64,000 bases of DNA from an uncultured Lachnospiraceae bacterium (GCA_905235745.1 CAJOMN010000004.1:1-64000), one strand, 5' to 3'; positions 8,758 through 18,824 are shown, counted from the first letter of the stretch. Made by a program: numbers and translations. Notes: generated from the letters alone by a model not told the origin.

Positions 8758-8785
8758 AATCTCTTCTCAAATAAAAGCATGGTTA

Positions 8786-10051
8786 TTACTGCCTGCAGGC
8801 TGCAATATCGTTTCGCATGTATTTGTTGGCATAATCGATCCAGTCTGTCGCTTCATATGCCTTTGCCCTTGCTGTTGCAAGATCAGGGCCGAGAGCCGTT
8901 ATCCCGAGCACTCTTCCTCCGTTTGTAACGATCCTGTCGCCGTCAAACCTGGTTCCGGCATGGAAACAGAAATAATCCTCCCTGCCTTCAAACGCCTCGA
9001 ATCCCGTGATCGGAAGTCCCTTTTCGTAGTGATCCGGATATCCGTCGCTTGCAAGAATGACGCAGACAGCTGATTCATCCGAGAACTCAAGATCGATACC
9101 GGACAATTTTCCGTCTATACATGCGTTCATCACATCTATTATATCATTTTTCATCCTGGGAAGCACTACCTGAGCTTCGGGATCTCCGAATCTGGCATTA
9201 TATTCAAGAACCTTCGGTCCGTCCGCGGTAAGCATGAGACCGAAAAATATAACGCCGACAAACTTCCTTCCCTCCGCAGCCATTGCCTCTACAGTAGGCC
9301 GGAATATTCGCTCCTGACAAAACTCGTCAACCTCCCTGGTATAGAACGGCGTGGGCGAAAAATTACCCATTCCCCCTGTATTGGGGCCTTCGTCGTTATC
9401 CCTTGCACGCTTGTGATCCTGGGAACTTGACATTGTCTTAACCGTGCTGCCGTCAACAAACGCAAGCACCGATACTTCGCGTCCCGTCATGAACTCCTCG
9501 ATCACAACGGTATTACCGCTGCTGCCGAACTTCCTGTCTACCATAATGGTGTTGATACCGGCTCTTGCCTCCTCAAGCGTATTGCATATGAGCACTCCCT
9601 TACCGAGCGCAAGACCGTCTGCTTTCAGAACTATCGGCATTTTGGCGCCTTCAAGATACTTGAGCGCTTCTGCCGGATCATCAAAAGTTTCGTATTCCGC
9701 CGTGGGGATGCCGTATTTCTTCATAAGTTTCTTGGAAAAAGCCTTGCTGCCTTCAAGTATCGCAGCATCCTTACGCGGACCGAATGTCCTGATGCCTCTC
9801 TTCTCAAATACATCGACAATACCGCCTACAAGCGGATCGTCGGGTCCTATTATCGCAAGATCTATATTGTTGTCGATCGCATAATCCGCAAGCCGGTCGA
9901 ACTCCATAACGCCTATCGGAACACATTCGGCGATCTTAGCTATGCCCGCATTTCCGGGGGCGCAGTATATCTTCTCAACCTGCTTCGATCGTGCCACGGC
10001 CGTTGCTATTGCATGCTCCCTGCCGCCGCCTCCGACTATCATTACCTTCAT
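8786..10051 (-). CDS. purD: Phosphoribosylamine-glycine ligase
   Basis: ATP-grasp enzyme (421 aa) of de novo purine synthesis, joining glycine to 5-phosphoribosylamine to form GAR. Seen: N-terminal MIVGGGGREHAIATA, DDPLVGGIVDVFEKRGIRTFGP, ATP-grasp lysines in VLKADGLALGKGV, and EYNARFGDPEAQ near residue 290. Two adjacent ATG codons occur at 10054 and 10051; the second has the better distance from GGAGG. Gap to purN is about 20 bases, same operon. Confidence 0.97.
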   Translation of the reverse strand: MKVMIVGGGGREHAIATAVARSKQVEKIYCAPGNAGIAKIAECVPIGVMEFDRLADYAIDNNIDLAIIGPDDPLVGGIVDVFEKRGIRTFGPRKDAAILEGSKAFSKKLMKKYGIPTAEYETFDDPAEALKYLEGAKMPIVLKADGLALGKGVLICNTLEEARAGINTIMVDRKFGSSGNTVVIEEFMTGREVSVLAFVDGSTVKTMSSSQDHKRARDNDEGPNTGGMGNFSPTPFYTREVDEFCQERIFRPTVEAMAAEGRKFVGVIFFGLMLTADGPKVLEYNARFGDPEAQVVLPRMKNDIIDVMNACIDGKLSGIDLEFSDESAVCVILASDGYPDHYEKGLPITGFEAFEGREDYFCFHAGTRFDGDRIVTNGGRVLGITALGPDLATARAKAYEATDWIDYANKYMRNDIAACRQ

Positions 10052-10072
10052 CATCGTACCTCCATAACCCTT

Positions 10073-10675
10073 TTATTGTCCGTCCGAATGCCTGTTGGCG
10101 ATCATCTGTATCGCCTGTGGCAGTATTACCCACTCAGCCTGCTCCATGACCCTTTTCTGCAGTATCTCCGGTGTATCGCCGGGCTCGACGTATACCGCCT
10201 TCTGCATGATTATCGGACCTGTATCGCAGCCCTTGTCAACGAAATGTACGGTTGCTCCCGTAACCTTTACTCCGCGCTCAAGCGCGGCTTCATGAACCTT
10301 CAGCCCGTAGAATCCGTCACCGCTAAAAGACGGGATGAGCGATGGATGGATATTGATGATCCTGCCCTCGAACGCATCCACAAAATTCTCGGGAAGAACC
10401 ACGAGAAAGCCCGCCAGCACTACAAGACCGATCCCCCGCTCCTTCAGATGGTCCGCAAGATACTGTCCGTAAGCGGATCTGTCGGCATGATCGGACGGCT
10501 TGATGCATTCGCTGTCAATACCATGCTCCTTCGCCCTTGTAAGCGCATACGCATTTTCCCTGTTGGATACTACCAGCTCTATCGATACCCCTGTAAGGCT
10601 TCCGGAATCTATCGCATCGATGATCGCCTGAAGATTGGTTCCGCCGCCGCTTACAAGAACGGCAATCTTTAACAT
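10073..10675 (-). CDS. purN: Phosphoribosylglycinamide formyltransferase
   Basis: Folate-dependent GAR transformylase of 200 aa, third step of purine synthesis. Seen: [20 protein letters not shown] at the N-terminus, [12 protein letters not shown], the catalytic region [11 protein letters not shown] near residue 108, and [14 protein letters not shown] with the conserved Asp near 143. Its start overlaps the purM stop by 7 bases, behind AAGGGG, consistent with translational coupling. Confidence 0.97.
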   Translation of the reverse strand: MLKIAVLVSGGGTNLQAIIDAIDSGSLTGVSIELVVSNRENAYALTRAKEHGIDSECIKPSDHADRSAYGQYLADHLKERGIGLVVLAGFLVVLPENFVDAFEGRIINIHPSLIPSFSGDGFYGLKVHEAALERGVKVTGATVHFVDKGCDTGPIIMQKAVYVEPGDTPEILQKRVMEQAEWVILPQAIQMIANRHSDGQ

Positions 10676-11694
10676 ACGGTCACCCCTTTATCTCCCGCGG
10701 TGATCTTACCGATGACATACGCCTTCTCGCCGGCTTCCGTAAAGCATGCGACCGCCCTGTCAGCCTCTTCTTCCGCCACCGCGACTACCATTCCTATTCC
10801 CATATTAAATGTGTTGTACATCATCTTCTCGTCAAGATCCGCCGCGTCTTTCATAAGTGTGAAGATCGGAGGGATATCGTACGACTGTTTATCTATCACG
10901 GCGTGTGTGCCGTCACGCAGCATTCTCGGGATATTCTCGTAAAATCCTCCGCCGGTTATATGGCTGCATGCCTTGAGCGTAACACCGTTCAGAGAAGCGG
11001 TGCGAAGCGCTTTAACATATATCCTTGTAGGCGTAAGCAGAGCATCTCCGAGCGTGCAGCCAAGCTCATTATAATAAGTTCCGAGACTCCCGGGTGTCAT
11101 ATCGAATATCTTCCGGACAAGCGAGAAGCCGTTTGAATGTACGCCGCTCGACGCAAGACCTATCAGGACATCGCCTTCCTTAAGTGTGCTGCCGTCGATT
11201 ATCTTCTTCCTGTCGACGATCCCGACCGCAAAACCGGCAAGATCGTACTCGTCCTCCGGCATCAGTCCGGGATGTTCCGCGGTCTCGCCCCCTACAAGAG
11301 CACATCCCGCCTGTTTGCACCCTTCGGCAACACCCTTTACTATCCGGGCTATCTTATCGGGATAGTTCCTGCCGCACGCAATGTAATCAAGAAAGAACAG
11401 CGGTTCCGCTCCGCCGCATATAATATCATTTACACACATCGCGACCGCATCGATACCGATAGTGTCATGCCTGTCCATTATGAACGCCAGTTTTACCTTC
11501 GTCCCGCATCCGTCCGTGCCGGATACGAGGACGGGCTCTTCCATGCTCTTATACTTATCCATCGAAAAGGCACCGGCAAATCCTCCCAGCCCCCCGATGA
11601 CCTCAGGGCGGTAGGTCGCGGCGACACAATCCTTTATAAGTTCAACGCTTTTATAGCCGGCTTCGATGTCTACTCCTGCAGATCTGTAATCCAT
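10669..11694 (-). CDS. purM: Phosphoribosylformylglycinamidine cyclo-ligase (AIR synthetase)
   Basis: Enzyme of 341 aa closing the imidazole ring of purines. Seen: [20 protein letters not shown] start, [44 protein letters not shown] and [14 protein letters not shown], all characteristic of the family. I chose 11694 because AAGGAGAG stands just upstream; an in-frame ATG 7 codons earlier would place that site inside the gene. 27 bases after purE. Confidence 0.97.
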   Translation of the reverse strand: MDYRSAGVDIEAGYKSVELIKDCVAATYRPEVIGGLGGFAGAFSMDKYKSMEEPVLVSGTDGCGTKVKLAFIMDRHDTIGIDAVAMCVNDIICGGAEPLFFLDYIACGRNYPDKIARIVKGVAEGCKQAGCALVGGETAEHPGLMPEDEYDLAGFAVGIVDRKKIIDGSTLKEGDVLIGLASSGVHSNGFSLVRKIFDMTPGSLGTYYNELGCTLGDALLTPTRIYVKALRTASLNGVTLKACSHITGGGFYENIPRMLRDGTHAVIDKQSYDIPPIFTLMKDAADLDEKMMYNTFNMGIGMVVAVAEEEADRAVACFTEAGEKAYVIGKITAGDKGVTVC

Positions 11695-11721
11695 AGAACT
11701 CTCCTTGTCTTGCATTTAATC

Positions 11722-12222
11722 TCAATAATCCCTGTATCCTCTCTCGGACAGTCTGGCATCCTTGCGCATGACCTCCTGTTCCATTTCCCGCGTGTAATCT
11801 TCAAGCTTTGCGAGAAGATTGCTGTCGGAGATCGCGAGCATGCGCACGGCAAGAAGTCCGGCATTCGCTCCGCCTCCTATAGCAACGGTCGCGACCGGTA
11901 TCCCCGAAGGCATCTGGACTATCGAATACAGACTGTCCCTCCCGCCGAGTGACGTTGTATGCATCGGAACCCCGATGACCGGAAGAGGGAATATCGCTGC
12001 GAGCATTCCGGGAAGATGCGCCGCCATGCCGGCACCCGCAATGATAACCTTCATTCCGCTATCCTTCGCGCTCCGGGCATATTCAAAGAATACGTCGGGC
12101 TCCCTGTGCGCCGATATTATCCTCATCTCATAGTCTACCCCGAACCGGTCCAGTATATCGGCCGCCTTGCCCATAACCTGCAGATCGGAGTCTGATCCCA
12201 TTACTATTCCTACCGTTGCCAT
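11722..12222 (-). CDS. purE: N5-carboxyaminoimidazole ribonucleotide mutase
   Basis: Class I PurE (166 aa) converting N5-CAIR to CAIR. Seen: MATVGIVMGSDSDLQVM, RIISAHREPD near residue 40, and the GAGMAAHLPGMLAA and GGRDSLYSIVQMPSGIPVATVAI stretches (the catalytic His and the substrate loop). AAGGAGGATAAT directly precedes ATG at 12222, so the longer form from 12243 is unlikely. No purK is present in the window. Confidence 0.97.
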   Translation of the reverse strand: MATVGIVMGSDSDLQVMGKAADILDRFGVDYEMRIISAHREPDVFFEYARSAKDSGMKVIIAGAGMAAHLPGMLAAIFPLPVIGVPMHTTSLGGRDSLYSIVQMPSGIPVATVAIGGGANAGLLAVRMLAISDSNLLAKLEDYTREMEQEVMRKDARLSERGYRDY

Positions 12223-12235
12223 ATTATCCTCCTTA

Positions 12236-14320
12236 CTATTCAAGCGGAACGTTCAGTTCCTCACATCCCGCAAGCGCGAAACGTCCGTTTTCAATGATCG
12301 GATCATATCCTTTGCCGCTTACCGCCCGGATATAGAGCAGCTCGTCATACGGTATCGTGATATCCGTATGGCACTGGAAATATGCTTCCCCGGGGTTTGA
12401 TTTTCTCCCGGCGGATACCTCGTTCTCCCTGGCAATGATCTCCTTGCCGTCGGGATTATACACCCTTACATCCTCTTCGTGGCTGTAGCATGTATCTCCG
12501 ACAGCGAAATGCGGACCTGTCTTCTCGCCGATCAGTATCGGCAGCAGACCTTCTATATCGTAATCCCTTGCCATCCGGTAAGCGGTCGTGTTCGTCCCTA
12601 TCGCAAACTCGCCGAGAGGCAGCGTATCATGCTTGTTAAGAAGGTTCTCTTTGATGAACTTGCGGTTGTCATCCTCGTTGTCATAGTTATCGCATGAGTA
12701 ATCCGTTATCATCCCGTCGGTGAAGGTCACCTTGAGATTAATATACAGCAGCCCGTTCAGATATACCCTCGAAACGTTCAGCACGCCGCATGTTCCGGAA
12801 AGTTGCGGGGATGTGAACACTTCTCCGACCGGAATGTTGACATCCGCAACACAGTTCTCGAACTTCGTCTCCTTCGCCGGATCCGATAAGGGATGAAGGG
12901 CGACACGCAGATCCGTAACATTTGATCCGCTGCCCTTTATCTCCACGTAATCCGCCTTGTCGAGCGTATCTATCATTATCTGCTGGATCCTCTCGTACTT
13001 GTCGTACGGAAGCGTATTCAGCTTAACCGTATCGGCAAATATCGCCTCATAATCCTTACCTATATCCGGAACGGGATAGGAGATGATCGTAAAGCTTCTC
13101 TCCTCACCGATGATGTATCTGTTGACTATCTCCGATGCCTTGGCGGTATACTCGACAGACAGCTTCCGGGTTTTGTCGGTATGCCTTATCGGATGATGCT
13201 TTGTCTCCGGTGTAAACGGCTTCTCGCCGAACACCTCCATTACGGCCGGACCGGCATGCCCGTTCGCGAGCACTTTGCGTTCCCTGTATGCCTCCTCCAG
13301 AACCTGGAGCTTTCTTGATACAAGATCCGGATCGGTATATATTGCGGCATCATCCTTGTGATCATAGTCATACTGCCTGTTGGGTATCGCCCCGTAGAAA
13401 CCGATGCGTTCCGCGCCCGATCTTGTCAGTGAGAGCGAACCCGCCCTGTATATGACCGAATCAAGACCCATTTTCGCGAAATTGTCGACCGCAGCCCTTA
13501 TGACCCTTTCAAACCCGAGACTGTACCTGATGTTTACGCCCGTCTTCCTGTCAAGGGGCTTGCCTGCCTTCACGAATCCGATCCGGTAGCCTTCCGTAAA
13601 CGTATCCGCCATCATTTGTATCTGTTCTTCGGAAAGCGAATTGATATAATGCGCGCATTTGATCTCATTGTCGGTGACATATTCCCCCGACAGATACAGG
13701 AAACGGTCATCATCAAGATCTTCTTCGCACACTATCCTCCGGAGAAAGTCATTGGACGCATCTATCTTATCCGATACATTGTCGGGTATGATGATGTCAC
13801 AGTTATCGCTCTCAAACCAGTATATGATGTCCCTTATCGAATCCGGCTCCGGATATGCCCCGTCGACCGCGCTAAGCCTGAAGACCGTGTATATCTCCAC
13901 ATACAGCTCCGCATAGATCGTAAATATCTCTTTCCTGCCTTCATAGGCGTACGGTATCAGTCCGCGGATCTCGGCATATAAAAAGCAAAGATACTGTGCA
14001 AGCTCTATGGAAGCTGCCCCTGCCTTTTCAAACCGCATGACCGTATAATCCGGATTGGTGAAAGAGCTGCCGTAATTATCCGGAAGGATGTCTTCGTAAA
14101 GCGCATGATTTTCTGCCGCAAGGGCGTCTGCCGGCATACCCGCGCAGCCTTTTGCGCACGATCTTTCAAGTATTTGCGAAAGCGTTACGAGAAATGAGGA
14201 ACATGTGCCGAAGAATGACGAGAGGGGCTCTTCGAAGACCTCCTCATGCGGCATCTCCCGTATCCTCTGCATTGCAAGTTCATAACGCTCGTCAAGAAGT
14301 TCACTGTCCGTTCCTGTCAT
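12236..14320 (-). CDS. M29-family aminopeptidase-like protein with long N-terminal region
   Basis: Protein of 694 aa. The C-terminal half (from about residue 370) resembles M29 (thermophilic-type) metallo-aminopeptidases: DYVEIKGSGSNVTDLRVAL, FENCVADVNIPVGEVFTSP (conserved Glu in GEVF), LPLGEFAIGTN, and TGPHFAVGDTCYSHEED with candidate metal-binding His/Asp. M29 peptidases are usually near 400 aa, so the first 350 residues are extra and I do not recognise them. Start at 14320, 5 bases after the upstream gene; the 14452 alternative overlaps that gene. It sits between pyr and pur genes without an obvious metabolic link. Confidence 0.8.
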   Translation of the reverse strand: MTGTDSELLDERYELAMQRIREMPHEEVFEEPLSSFFGTCSSFLVTLSQILERSCAKGCAGMPADALAAENHALYEDILPDNYGSSFTNPDYTVMRFEKAGAASIELAQYLCFLYAEIRGLIPYAYEGRKEIFTIYAELYVEIYTVFRLSAVDGAYPEPDSIRDIIYWFESDNCDIIIPDNVSDKIDASNDFLRRIVCEEDLDDDRFLYLSGEYVTDNEIKCAHYINSLSEEQIQMMADTFTEGYRIGFVKAGKPLDRKTGVNIRYSLGFERVIRAAVDNFAKMGLDSVIYRAGSLSLTRSGAERIGFYGAIPNRQYDYDHKDDAAIYTDPDLVSRKLQVLEEAYRERKVLANGHAGPAVMEVFGEKPFTPETKHHPIRHTDKTRKLSVEYTAKASEIVNRYIIGEERSFTIISYPVPDIGKDYEAIFADTVKLNTLPYDKYERIQQIMIDTLDKADYVEIKGSGSNVTDLRVALHPLSDPAKETKFENCVADVNIPVGEVFTSPQLSGTCGVLNVSRVYLNGLLYINLKVTFTDGMITDYSCDNYDNEDDNRKFIKENLLNKHDTLPLGEFAIGTNTTAYRMARDYDIEGLLPILIGEKTGPHFAVGDTCYSHEEDVRVYNPDGKEIIARENEVSAGRKSNPGEAYFQCHTDITIPYDELLYIRAVSGKGYDPIIENGRFALAGCEELNVPLE

Positions 14321-14325
14321 ATTAA

Positions 14326-14667
14326 TTACCCCGCAGTTGCCGCTATCACTATCATCACGGCATAACATATGATCATCAGTCCGTTTATCGCTATCGCGGC
14401 TATCGCCGGTGCTATATAAGTATCGCGCTCGCCTAAGCTCTTGATGCCGCATACGATACCGATGACGCCGAGAAGTACCGAAAACAGACCCGTGCTTCCG
14501 AATCCCGCATCAACATTTCCCTCATTACGATAGCTTTGAAATACCATTGCCGCACCGAAGATAACCGATATGATACCGAGCACTATTCCCATGATGCTCA
14601 TGAAGGAATAATGCCTGGTCGTAAACATGAAGCTCTTTTTCTTATGTATCTTAACCGGCTTGCCCAT
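14326..14667 (-). CDS. Small membrane protein (DUF4190/DUF6142-like)
   Basis: Protein of 113 aa with a basic N-terminus (GKPVKIHKKK) and three hydrophobic segments near residues 23-43, 57-77 and 86-110. The pattern MGIVLGIISVIFGAAMV ... LFSVLLGVIGIVCGIKSLGER is typical of small DUF4190-like proteins. Function unknown. Its start directly abuts the pyrE stop and the M29 gene follows within 5 bases, so it is co-transcribed with nucleotide genes. Confidence 0.8.
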   Translation of the reverse strand: MGKPVKIHKKKSFMFTTRHYSFMSIMGIVLGIISVIFGAAMVFQSYRNEGNVDAGFGSTGLFSVLLGVIGIVCGIKSLGERDTYIAPAIAAIAINGLMIICYAVMIVIAATAG

Positions 14668-15342
14668 TTATGCCCCGTATATATTGTAATAATCATCAAG
14701 TGCATGCTTGATATCGTCATCGATCACGACACGTCCGCATACGGGACGGTTATAGAGATATTCGACAACCTCCTCCATGGTGACGATCGCCATTGCCCTG
14801 AATCCATACTTGTCCGTGATCTGTGAAAGCGCCTTCTTCTCCCCGTCAAGTCCCTTTTCCATACGGTCGAGCGATACCATAAGGCCGACAACGGAAATAT
14901 CGCCGCACTCCTTTAGTATCGGGTAGGTCTCTTCGATCGACTTGCCGCTCGTTGTGACATCCTCGATCATAACGATCCTGTCGCCGTCCCCGATGCCGCT
15001 GCCGAGCAGTATCCCGGCATCTCCGTGATCCTTCGCCTCCTTGCGGTTGCTCGAATACCTCACCTGTTTCCCGTATAGTTCGTCATAAGCGATCGCGGTT
15101 GCGACCGAAAGCGGAATACCCTTGTACGCGGGACCGAACAGAATATCATAATCATCCCCGAAATTCTCATGTATCGCCTTCGCGTAAAATGTCCCGAGGC
15201 GCTTAAGCTGCCTTCCCGTAACATAAGCTCCCGCATTCATAAAAAAAGGGGACCTTCGTCCGCTTTTTAACGTAAAATCGCCGAACCGCAGAACGTCCGA
15301 CTCGACCATGAACTCTATAAATTCCTGCTTGTACTGTTCCAT
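14668..15342 (-). CDS. pyrE: Orotate phosphoribosyltransferase
   Basis: Pyrimidine enzyme (224 aa) making OMP from orotate and PRPP. Seen: LKSGRRSPFFMNAGAY near residue 22, YDILFGPAYKGIPLSVATAIAY (written as family core GPAYKGIPL), and the PRPP motif RIVMIEDVTTSGKSIEE. GGGAGGATAT precedes ATG at 15342; the 15363 start would lie upstream of it. Follows pyrF by about 28 bases. Confidence 0.97.
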   Translation of the reverse strand: MEQYKQEFIEFMVESDVLRFGDFTLKSGRRSPFFMNAGAYVTGRQLKRLGTFYAKAIHENFGDDYDILFGPAYKGIPLSVATAIAYDELYGKQVRYSSNRKEAKDHGDAGILLGSGIGDGDRIVMIEDVTTSGKSIEETYPILKECGDISVVGLMVSLDRMEKGLDGEKKALSQITDKYGFRAMAIVTMEEVVEYLYNRPVCGRVVIDDDIKHALDDYYNIYGA

Positions 15343-15370
15343 ATATCCTCCCGGGATAAACACCGTCTCA

Positions 15371-16294
15371 TCAGAATATGCCCGTAATATCCTCGATCAT
15401 ATCGGTCACTGCCGCTCTTGCCGCATCGGCATATCCGTCCTCGGTGTATTTGCTGTATTTCTCGTTCTTGTATGCCGCAATGATGCCTCGGGAGCTGTTG
15501 ACTATCGCGCCCAGTCCGTCATCGTTAAAGAACGGCTTTACATCACTGCCGACCCCTCCCTGTGCTCCGTAGCCCGGAACAAGGATATAGGATTCAGGCA
15601 TTATGCGTCGCAGTATCCTGCCCATTTTCGGGTATGTGGCTCCGACAACGGCTCCGATATTGCTGTATTTGCCGTCCATTGACTCCCTGGCCCACTTTTT
15701 CACCTTGAATCCGACCGTCTCGTACAGTGTCGAATCCTCGTCCTGAAGCACCCTGTCCTGGAATTCCCCGCTTGAGGGATTACTTGTCTTGACGAGAACA
15801 AATATTCCCCTGTCGTTCGTGTTGCATTCGTCTATGAAAGGTCTGATCCCGTCGGAACCGAGATAAGGATTGACGGTACAGAAATCTTCATCGAATACCG
15901 GCAGGGATGCGCTGCCTATCTGCACTTTGCCGATGTGAGCCTTCGCATATGCTACGCTTGTCGATCCGATATCGCCGCGCTTTACATCGCCGATGACGAT
16001 CAGACCCTTCTGTCTGCAATAATTGACCGTTTCGGTAAATGCCATAAGACCCGGGATATTAAACTGCTCGTACATCGCGATCTGAACCTTGACCGCCGGG
16101 ACAAGATCATACACGGCATCGACTATCGCCTTGTTATATTCAAGTATCGCAGCACCGGCCGCTTCAAAAGTCTCTCCGTGTTCCGCTATGGCGGAATCGA
16201 TTATCTTCTTCGGAATATTGGAAAGCGACGGGTCAAGTCCGACAGATACCGGTGCATTCTTTTTCCTGATCTCGGTTATAAGCTTTGATATCAT
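15371..16294 (-). CDS. pyrF: Orotidine 5'-phosphate decarboxylase (long form)
   Basis: Last step of UMP synthesis. This is the longer bacterial form (307 aa). Seen: PVSVGLDPSLSNIP at the N-terminus, the catalytic DVKRGDIGSTSVAYAKAHIG near residue 105, and VPGYGAQGGVGSDV near 250. The true ATG at 16294 follows AAGGAGGATAT; an upstream frame to 16384 runs through the nrdD terminator and is rejected. It is the first gene of the nine-gene pyr/pur run. No clear promoter is visible between the nrdD terminator and this start, so partial read-through from nrdD is possible. Confidence 0.96.
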   Translation of the reverse strand: MISKLITEIRKKNAPVSVGLDPSLSNIPKKIIDSAIAEHGETFEAAGAAILEYNKAIVDAVYDLVPAVKVQIAMYEQFNIPGLMAFTETVNYCRQKGLIVIGDVKRGDIGSTSVAYAKAHIGKVQIGSASLPVFDEDFCTVNPYLGSDGIRPFIDECNTNDRGIFVLVKTSNPSSGEFQDRVLQDEDSTLYETVGFKVKKWARESMDGKYSNIGAVVGATYPKMGRILRRIMPESYILVPGYGAQGGVGSDVKPFFNDDGLGAIVNSSRGIIAAYKNEKYSKYTEDGYADAARAAVTDMIEDITGIF

Positions 16295-16332
16295 ATATCC
16301 TCCTTCTTGCTTGCCGTTCGGGCATTGCCCGG

Positions 16333-16368
16333 TTAAAAAACAATAGCCACGACATCTGCCGTGGCTAT
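16333..16368 (-). terminator. nrdD terminator
   Basis: Inverted repeat ATAGCCACG / CGTGGCTAT with an 8-base loop, followed on the minus strand by TTGTTTTTTAACC. It lies 12 bases past the nrdD stop and separates it from the pyrF-pur operon. Confidence 0.9.
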
Positions 16369-16380
16369 CGTTATCCTCTG

Positions 16381-18771
16381 TCATACTTTAACCATTGACA
16401 TTGTATCCACATACTTGCGTATGTTGCCGGCATTGGCATATTTTCTGACCTTGTCGCCGTTTACGACCACAAGGGTCGGTGCCTGCATCACCCCGTATCT
16501 TTGAGCCAGCTCGGTATTCTCCTCGGCATCGATCAGAACATAGCTTTCGTCCTTGAGATACTCCTTGGCGAGCTTGCAGTTCGGACAGGTCTTGGTTGTG
16601 AACAGATACTTGACGTTCTCTACCGCCTCTACCTCAACCCTGGAATCCGGTTCGGTTCCGGACATCTTGACCATTGTGGTCAACGGTCTCTTCAGGCTGC
16701 TGTGCTCTATATCATATACGACTCTGTTCTTGTACTCCTGGCTCTTGCCGTCGTTCCAGTTCTGAACCGGACGATAATAACCGGTGATCCTGGAATAGAC
16801 CTCGGTAGCCGCCTGGCAGTGCGGACATGTCTTCACCTCGCCCGCAAGATATCCGTGCTCCCTGCAGACCGAATAAGTCGGGCTGAGCGTATAGTAAGGA
16901 AGCTTGTAATTGTAAGCGATCTTCCGTACAAGCGATGCCGCTGCCTTCCAGTCGGGAAGCTTTTCACCAAGGAAAGCATGAAAAACGGTTCCGCTCGTAT
17001 ACAGCGTCTGAAGATCGTCCTGAATATCAAGAGCATCAAACACATCGGAAGTATAATCGACCGGAAGATGCGATGAATTCGTATAGTAAGGAGTATCGCC
17101 CTGATTACCTGCGGTTCTGATGCCCGGCCAGCGCTTCTTGTCATGCTTGGCGAGACGATAAGCCGTTGACTCGGCAGGTGTTGCTTCAAGATTATACAGA
17201 TCCCCGTACATTTCCTGATAATCCGAGAGCCTGTCTCTCATGTGATTAAGGACTTCCTTGGTAAATTCCTGTGTTCCGGGATCGGTCATATCGGCGCGAA
17301 GCCAGTTCGCATTCAGTCCGACCTCGTTCATGCCGACCAGTCCTATAGTCGAGAAATGATTGTCAAAGCTGCCGAGATATCTCTTGGTATACGGATATAA
17401 ACCTTCATCAAGAAGCTTGGTGATGACTCCGCGCTTGATCTTAAGTGATCTTGCGGAAATATCCATCATACGGTTCAGCCTTCTGTAGAAATCATCCTTG
17501 TCCGTTGCAAGATATGCGATCCTCGGCATATTGATGGTAACGACACCGACCGATCCGGTCGATTCGCCGGAACCGAAGAATCCGCCTGTCTTCTTGCGAA
17601 GCTCCCTGAGATCGAGGCGAAGCCTGCAGCACATACTGCGGACATCCGAAGGCTCCATGTCGGAATTGATATAGTTCGAGAAATACGGCGTTCCGTATTT
17701 GCTCGTCATTTCAAACAAAAGCCTGTTATTTTCTGTATCTGACCAGTCAAAATCACGTGTGATCGAATATGTCGGGATGGGATACTGGAATCCTCTTCCG
17801 TTGGCGTCACCTTCTATCATCGTCTCGATGAACGCCTTGTTGATCATATCCATCTCTTCCTTGCAGTCCTTGTACTTGAAGTCCATCTCCCTGCCGCCGA
17901 CAAGAGCGGGAAGCTCTGCAAGATCCGAAGGAACGGTCCAGTCAAGGGTGATATTCGAAAACGGTGCCTGCGTACCCCACCGGCTCGGTGTGTTGACGCC
18001 GTATACGAATGATTCTATGCACTTCTTGACCTCCCTGTACGAAAGGTTATCAACCTTGACGAACGGAGCAAGATATGTATCGAACGAAGAAAACGCCTGT
18101 GCGCCTGCCCATTCGTTCTGCATTATACCGAGGAAGTTGACCATCTGGTTGCATAATACGGACAGATGCGATGCCGGAGCGGAAGTGATCTTGCCGCTGA
18201 TGCCGCCGAGGCCCTCCTGGATGAGCTGCTTGAGCGACCAGCCCGCACAGTATCCGGTAAGCATGGACAGGTCATGGATATGGATATCCGCGTTCCTGTG
18301 AGCCTCCGCTATCTCCTCGTCATATATCTCGGAAAGCCAGTAATTGGCCGTAACCGCTCCCGAGTTGGAAAGGATCAGCCCTCCGACCGAATAAGTGACG
18401 GTAGAGTTCTCCTTGACTCTCCAGTCCTCAACCTTGACATAACTGTTGACAACATCCTTGTAGTCAAGGATGGTTGACTTCATGTTGCGCATCTTCTCCC
18501 GCTGCTTGCGGTAGAGGATGTATGCCTTGGCAACCTCCGCGTATCCGGCCTGTTCGAGTACAACCTCAACGCTGTCCTGTATATCCTCGACACTTATCGA
18601 GTTATCCTTCATCTTGGGCTGAAAATCAGCCGTTACACGAAGCGACAGCAGATCGATCATATCATTCGTATACTGCTTCTCGCAGGCGTTAAAAGCTTTC
18701 ATTATCGCATCATTGATCTTCGCGATATTGAAATCCGCCAATTCCCCGTTTCTCTTTACTACACTGAACAT
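16381..18771 (-). CDS. nrdD: Anaerobic ribonucleoside-triphosphate reductase with C-terminal thioredoxin domain
   Basis: Class III ribonucleotide reductase, making dNTPs under anoxia. Residues 1-90 are an ATP-cone (FSVVKRNGELADFNIAKIND). The catalytic core includes MCCRLRLDLREL (thiyl radical Cys region) and GSGESTGSVGVVTINMPR. The zinc site is formed by CREHGYLAGEVKTCPHCQ, and the glycyl radical Gly is at about 664 in SRITGYYRPV. Residues 714-796 form an extra thioredoxin/glutaredoxin-like domain with CPNC (Cys729/Cys732) and a cis-Pro motif QAPTLVV. Typical NrdD ends soon after the radical Gly, so this is a fusion that may supply its own reductant. The activase gene nrdG is not in the window. 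Confidence 0.95.
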   Translation of the reverse strand: MFSVVKRNGELADFNIAKINDAIMKAFNACEKQYTNDMIDLLSLRVTADFQPKMKDNSISVEDIQDSVEVVLEQAGYAEVAKAYILYRKQREKMRNMKSTILDYKDVVNSYVKVEDWRVKENSTVTYSVGGLILSNSGAVTANYWLSEIYDEEIAEAHRNADIHIHDLSMLTGYCAGWSLKQLIQEGLGGISGKITSAPASHLSVLCNQMVNFLGIMQNEWAGAQAFSSFDTYLAPFVKVDNLSYREVKKCIESFVYGVNTPSRWGTQAPFSNITLDWTVPSDLAELPALVGGREMDFKYKDCKEEMDMINKAFIETMIEGDANGRGFQYPIPTYSITRDFDWSDTENNRLLFEMTSKYGTPYFSNYINSDMEPSDVRSMCCRLRLDLRELRKKTGGFFGSGESTGSVGVVTINMPRIAYLATDKDDFYRRLNRMMDISARSLKIKRGVITKLLDEGLYPYTKRYLGSFDNHFSTIGLVGMNEVGLNANWLRADMTDPGTQEFTKEVLNHMRDRLSDYQEMYGDLYNLEATPAESTAYRLAKHDKKRWPGIRTAGNQGDTPYYTNSSHLPVDYTSDVFDALDIQDDLQTLYTSGTVFHAFLGEKLPDWKAAASLVRKIAYNYKLPYYTLSPTYSVCREHGYLAGEVKTCPHCQAATEVYSRITGYYRPVQNWNDGKSQEYKNRVVYDIEHSSLKRPLTTMVKMSGTEPDSRVEVEAVENVKYLFTTKTCPNCKLAKEYLKDESYVLIDAEENTELAQRYGVMQAPTLVVVNGDKVRKYANAGNIRKYVDTMSMVKV

Positions 18772-18824
18772 TACGACTACTCCCTTCCTTGTACGAGAAC
18801 CCCCATGTGACCCCTCTTAATGTT

